Shown here in pieces: positions 60,678 to 64,000 of a stretch of DNA of 64,000 nucleotides; the first letter of the stretch is position 1, and the number at the start of each line of letters is the position of its first letter. A program made the translations under genes and the position numbers. The DNA is from Rufibacter sp. XAAS-G3-1 (GTDB taxonomy: Bacteria; Bacteroidota; Bacteroidia; Cytophagales; Hymenobacteraceae): the NCBI RefSeq assembly GCF_013623775.1, contig NZ_JABFAM010000009.1:62001-126000 (forward strand). The letters are read 5' to 3'. The notes under the pieces are model-generated. The model ran no database searches, had not been told where the DNA came from, and saw nothing but the letters and a program-made list of their open reading frames with translations.

Positions 60678-61880
60678 CTACACCCCGTGCCTTCCTTCAA
60701 TGTTCTCCATGTACTTCTGGCCAGAACCGGTGTTCAGCAGCAGAACCTGTTCCTGTGGTTTGAGCCAGCCTTGGGTTAACAGTTTGCGGGCGGCCACCCA
60801 GACGGCGGCTCCTTCGGGGGCCACAAACAGGCCCTCTTTTTTGCTTATCTCGCGTACGCCTTCCACCATTTCCTCATCGGTGATGGAGATGGCGGTACCA
60901 CCGGATTGCTCCAGCACCTGCAACATCAATGGTTCTCCCAGTGGGCGCGGAACCGCCAAACCGTTGGCGATGGTGGGCAAGCCGTTGTAGTGCTGGGAAT
61001 TTGCCTGCAGCCCTAAATAGGTATCTACCAGCGGACGGCAGTTTTCGGCCTGCACCGCTACCATGCGGGGTAAGCGGACGTTCTTTTTCAGCCAACCCAA
61101 GGCAATCATTTCCTGGAAAGCCTTCCAGATGCCAATGAGACCGGTGCCGCCGCCTGCGGGGTACAAGATTACATCTGGCAGTTGCCAGTTGAGTTGCTCG
61201 GCAATCTCGTAGCCCATGGTTTTCTTGCCTTCCAAACGGTAAGGTTCTTTAAGCGTGGACACATCCAGTAAATGGCCATCCTGGTTCAGTCTTCTCACCT
61301 CGGCGGCGCAGTCATGGATCAGCCCATCTATCAAATGGATTTGGGCGCCGTACCAGTAGCACTCTTCTTTGAAAGCTTTGGGCGTGTGGCGGGGTATGAC
61401 CACTACGGCCGGTAAGTTGGCTTTGGCACAATAGGCGGCCATGGCAACGCCGGCGTTACCAGCGGTGGGAATAATACAGCCCTCCGCTCCTAACTCCAGG
61501 GCTTTAGAAATTGCCATGCTCAAGCCCCGGGCTTTGAACGAGCCGGTGGGGTTTTGCCCTTCGTCTTTTAGAAGCAGGTTTTCAAAGCCGTACGCAAGAG
61601 CCAGGCTTTTTAGCTCCAGTATGGGCGTGAACCCTTCGCCCAAAGAGACTTTGAATTTCTCATCCAGAACGGGCAAGACCTCCTGGTAGCGCCACATGGT
61701 GCCTTCCCGGTTTTTAAGCACTTTTTTGGAAATCGCGGCAGAACCATCGTACCGGGCCAGCAGCGGCATGGCGCAACAGGTAGAAACACGCTGCTGCATT
61801 TCAAAGTCGTGTTTTTGGCCGCACTTGGAGCAGGTAAGCGTGGCAAGGGTACTAAGACTGGTTTCTACTTGAGGGATCAT
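60678..61880 (-). CDS. thrC: Threonine synthase
   Basis: 400 residues from ATG 61880 (MIPQVETSLSTLATLTCSKCGQ). It makes threonine from O-phosphohomoserine with PLP. An N-terminal zinc-ribbon-like CSKCGQ ... CCAMPL is typical of the non-plant-like and archaeal type. The PLP lysine is in NPTGSFKARGLSMAI, with the phosphate loop PAGGGTGLIGIWKAF. The terminal NTGSGQKYME closes the active site. The gene is isolated from other threonine genes. The LysR regulator 68 bp upstream on the same strand is its neighbour. Confidence 0.94.
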   Translation of the reverse strand: MIPQVETSLSTLATLTCSKCGQKHDFEMQQRVSTCCAMPLLARYDGSAAISKKVLKNREGTMWRYQEVLPVLDEKFKVSLGEGFTPILELKSLALAYGFENLLLKDEGQNPTGSFKARGLSMAISKALELGAEGCIIPTAGNAGVAMAAYCAKANLPAVVVIPRHTPKAFKEECYWYGAQIHLIDGLIHDCAAEVRRLNQDGHLLDVSTLKEPYRLEGKKTMGYEIAEQLNWQLPDVILYPAGGGTGLIGIWKAFQEMIALGWLKKNVRLPRMVAVQAENCRPLVDTYLGLQANSQHYNGLPTIANGLAVPRPLGEPLMLQVLEQSGGTAISITDEEMVEGVREISKKEGLFVAPEGAAVWVAARKLLTQGWLKPQEQVLLLNTGSGQKYMENIEGRHGV

Positions 61881-61948
61881 AGGGAACGGATTTACCCCGG
61901 CAAGTAGGTGAACAGCTATGACCAAATCAAATAGCGTTTCGGTATAGA

Positions 61949-62854
61949 CTATTCCGTTTTGGAATACTGGCGTTTCATGAACTGGATGAAGTTCTTGTAA
62001 GGCGCATTGTTTTCGGTACCCTTGCGTTGGATGAAGTTGAAGGTTCTTTGTACCTGTAGGCCTTTGATCTTCACTTCCACCAACTCGCCGGAGGCCAATT
62101 CTTTCACTACAGCCTGCCTTGGCAGAAAGGCCAGACAGGTGTCTACCCGCACGAAGTTTTTCAAGGCCTCTGTTCCGCCCAGCCTTACCCGCACCGGCAA
62201 TTGGGCCAATTTTATGCCTTTCTGCACTAAGGCTTCTTCCAACACCGCCAAGGTGCCAGAGCCGGCCTCCCGCAAGGCCAGCGGAATCTGGTACAAATCC
62301 TTTACTTCCAGTTCGTGCTTTTTGAGGGGGTTGCGCTGGGAGCAGACGGCAATCACCTCGTCGGTTAAGAAAGGCGTGTAGGTGACCTGGCTTACTTTAT
62401 TGATGCCTTCAATAATGCCCAAGTCAATGTCATGGTCAAGCAACGCTTTGAGAATGTTCTCGCTGTTCCGGTTTCTGAGGCTCAGTGCTACCTGCGGAAA
62501 CTGCGTGAGGTAAGCAGACAGCACCGGCGGCAAGATGTACAGCGAAATGGTGGTACTGGCCCCCAGCACCAGCGTGATCTGCGGTTGAAAATCCTGACTT
62601 AACAAGGGAAGTTCCTGGTGCAGGTCGTTCTGGATCTGCTGTACGGCTTCCAGTTTCTGAAACAACAACTGGCCGGCCGGGGTGAGGCTGATGGTGTTGC
62701 CGTGCCGCTCAAACAGACCCGTTTTGTAATAGTCTTCCAAGGCCTTGATCTGCTTGCTGATAGCCGACTGGCTGATGTACAGGATCTGGCTGGCCTTGGT
62801 GAAGCTGAGCTGCCGCGCCACTTCAAAGAAGACGTTGTGTTTATGTGAAATCAC
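61949..62854 (-). CDS. LysR-family transcriptional regulator
   Basis: 301 residues with a GTG start at 62854 (MISHKHNVFFEVARQLSFTKASQ). The winged helix-turn-helix is SFTKASQILYISQSAISKQIKALEDYYKTGLFERHG. The effector-binding domain follows (PQITLVLGASTTISLYILPPVLSAYL, DIDLGIIEGI). It lies on the same strand upstream of threonine synthase and 26 bp downstream of a cupin gene, so the three could form one transcript. Its target and effector are unknown. Confidence 0.93.
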   Translation of the reverse strand: MISHKHNVFFEVARQLSFTKASQILYISQSAISKQIKALEDYYKTGLFERHGNTISLTPAGQLLFQKLEAVQQIQNDLHQELPLLSQDFQPQITLVLGASTTISLYILPPVLSAYLTQFPQVALSLRNRNSENILKALLDHDIDLGIIEGINKVSQVTYTPFLTDEVIAVCSQRNPLKKHELEVKDLYQIPLALREAGSGTLAVLEEALVQKGIKLAQLPVRVRLGGTEALKNFVRVDTCLAFLPRQAVVKELASGELVEVKIKGLQVQRTFNFIQRKGTENNAPYKNFIQFMKRQYSKTE

Positions 62855-62880
62855 AGGAATATAGGATAGTGACCCGGTGC

Positions 62881-63243
62881 TTACAACCGCTCTAAATTCA
62901 GGCGCGTGCGGTTGCTGTCTTCCCTGTTACCAGTATTGACGGTACCAGCCGGTTCAAACAACAGGACGCTTACCTCTTCTTGGGCCACCGGCCGATGCTC
63001 TACTCCCCGGGGTACAATCAGAAATTCACCTTCGCGCAGTTCCACGGTTTTGTCTCTGAACTCCATTCTGAATTGCCCTTGCACCACCATAAAAAGCTCG
63101 TCTTCGTGGTCATGGTGATGCCACACGAACTCGCCTTTGAACTTAGCCAGTTTCACGTGCTGGCCATTCAACTCGCCCACAATTCTGGGGTTCCAATGGT
63201 CTGAGAACAAGGTCAGTTTCTCTTGTAAATTCACTTTCTCCAT
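62881..63243 (-). CDS. Cupin-domain protein
   Basis: 120 residues from ATG 63243 (MEKVNLQEKLTLF). The cupin barrel is shown by FVWHHHDHEDELFMVVQGQFRMEF (metal-binding HHHxH...E) and LIVPRGVEHRPVAQEE (second His). Such small cupins bind a metal and may be isomerases or sensors; no activity is assigned. Twenty-six bp separate it from the LysR gene downstream. The gap upstream, 63244-63549, shows no gene or repeat that I can identify. Confidence 0.85.
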   Translation of the reverse strand: MEKVNLQEKLTLFSDHWNPRIVGELNGQHVKLAKFKGEFVWHHHDHEDELFMVVQGQFRMEFRDKTVELREGEFLIVPRGVEHRPVAQEEVSVLLFEPAGTVNTGNREDSNRTRLNLERL

Positions 63244-63549
63244 GTGACTGATGCTGGATCTTGAGCAGGGAAGGTACAAAAGGAAAAGATGATTCTCTAC
63301 TCTTCACAGGCTGTTGCTTACTTCTACTTCTCTCCAAACGCCATAAAATAGGCTCCATAGGGAAATTTCCATTGTGAACCGCTTACCAGAACCAAGGGGG
63401 AAATTCAAACAAGAGCTAAGGTTTTCGGCTTCCTACGGTTTCAAGATTACTCCTTCTCCGTTTCTTCTTACCGCCGAAGACCTTTAAAAACCCCGGTCTT
63501 CCGTTAACCGTTAGCCAAAAGACATTCAGTACACTTTAACCCAGATGCT

Positions 63550-64000
63550 ATGCGTATAAACAACCTGCTTTTTTTGGCCTATGCCTTCTTTTTTGTAACC
63601 ATGCAGCAGGCCTGCGCCCAAAGGAAGAGCGCTGCCCAAAAAAGTATTGGGCCTACCACCCTGTCCCAGAACATGAAATCTGCGAAATGGCGGGAACAAA
63701 ACCACATTGTTAACCGCGACTCTGCCTACCTAAACCCCTATTATGGCATCCAGAAGCTGAAAGGCGGCAACATGCGCTTTGAGATGAGCCACAGCATTCA
63801 CCCGCGCCAAGACCCGGCTTTGATCAAAAGTCTATCAGAGGGACAGGCCCCGTTTGCTACCATTGTGGGTTGCTCTGATTCCCGCGTGTCCAGTGAGATT
63901 CTCTTTGACCAGGGTTTCGGAGATCTGTTTGTGGCGCGCACCGCCGGACAAGTTATGGCCGAGGCTACGTTCGCCACCATTGAATACGCCTACCTTAACC
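63550..64000 (+). CDS. Exported beta-carbonic anhydrase, 3' end beyond the window
   Basis: Starts at ATG 63550 with a signal peptide (RINNLLFLAYAFFFVTMQQACA); the frame is open to the window edge (150 codons). The beta-carbonic-anhydrase core begins with ATIVGCSDSRVSSEILFDQGFGDLFVARTAGQV: Cys and Asp-Arg of CSDSR bind zinc and activate water. The zinc His/Cys pair further on is cut off. A signal peptide on this class of enzyme implies CO2 hydration in the periplasm. Not enough sequence to classify further. Confidence 0.88.
   Translation, partial: MRINNLLFLAYAFFFVTMQQACAQRKSAAQKSIGPTTLSQNMKSAKWREQNHIVNRDSAYLNPYYGIQKLKGGNMRFEMSHSIHPRQDPALIKSLSEGQAPFATIVGCSDSRVSSEILFDQGFGDLFVARTAGQVMAEATFATIEYAYLN

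Overview
The window is a chromosomal segment from a Bacteroidota bacterium, most probably of the order Cytophagales and the family Hymenobacteraceae (Rufibacter/Pontibacter-like). I infer this from several signs: the long form of IspG, a fused E1 alpha/beta 2-oxoacid dehydrogenase, OMP_b-brl TonB-type receptors, lipoproteins, -7 boxes of the form TAnnTTTG, weak Shine-Dalgarno sites, and a CrtA-like carotenoid gene that suits a pink or red bacterium. G+C is near 50 percent, and no phylogenetic marker was searched. I found no rRNA, tRNA or CRISPR.

Layout. 1-5.9 kb: the end of a hybrid histidine kinase with a seven-fold 21-residue coiled-coil repeat, a small membrane protein, a lipoprotein-like SDR oxidoreductase, and a protein with the conserved core of the Vms1/ANKZF1-like (VLRF1) release-factor fold. 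6-15.3 kb: a TonB-type receptor, then a gene-poor accessory stretch with dispersed repeats, small unknown ORFs, a broken MacB-like permease, an MFS transporter, a mazEF module with a visible operator, and an A+T-rich orphan ORF. 15.3-31.9 kb: mostly housekeeping genes (thyA, DUF885 peptidase-like lipoprotein, UPF1-like helicase, SlyD-type FKBP, ACP phosphodiesterase, PPOX-fold protein, CrtA-like gene, leuS, ispG). 32.2-33.8 kb: a pair of paralogous proteins of unknown function flanking two small opposite-strand ORFs. 34.2-38 kb: a rhodanese, then an ECF sigma / anti-sigma-like / outer-membrane barrel operon. 38-49.7 kb: a SpoU methyltransferase divergent from a TamA/BamA-like assembly protein, fused E1 dehydrogenase, hemF, PAP2 phosphatase, ribE, an exopolysaccharide initiating transferase, pcm, and an acyl-CoA thioesterase. 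49.7-64 kb: a TlpA-like lipoprotein, gatB, alaS, a MerR regulator, dprA, an aminotransferase class IV, a dipeptidase, threonine synthase, a LysR regulator, a cupin, and the start of an exported beta-carbonic anhydrase.

The most striking non-coding property is that almost every intergenic gap carries palindromic DNA. One family (G-T-T-T-T, a GGC/GCC word, a T run, a short loop, then the mirror image) occurs at least 25 times, often exactly between convergent genes where it would act as a two-way terminator. Sequence like its arms also appears inside several reading frames. Other dispersed repeats occur in two to four copies each. They include a 160-bp MITE-like element with 3-bp target duplications, one copy of which has split a 30-bp-arm palindrome; a roughly 200-bp element with terminal inverted repeats; and several palindromic cassettes shared between distant gaps.

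The strongest candidates for new biology are the VLRF1-like protein at 5.2 kb, the paralogue pair at 32-34 kb, the A+T-rich ORF beside mazEF, and the palindrome family itself.
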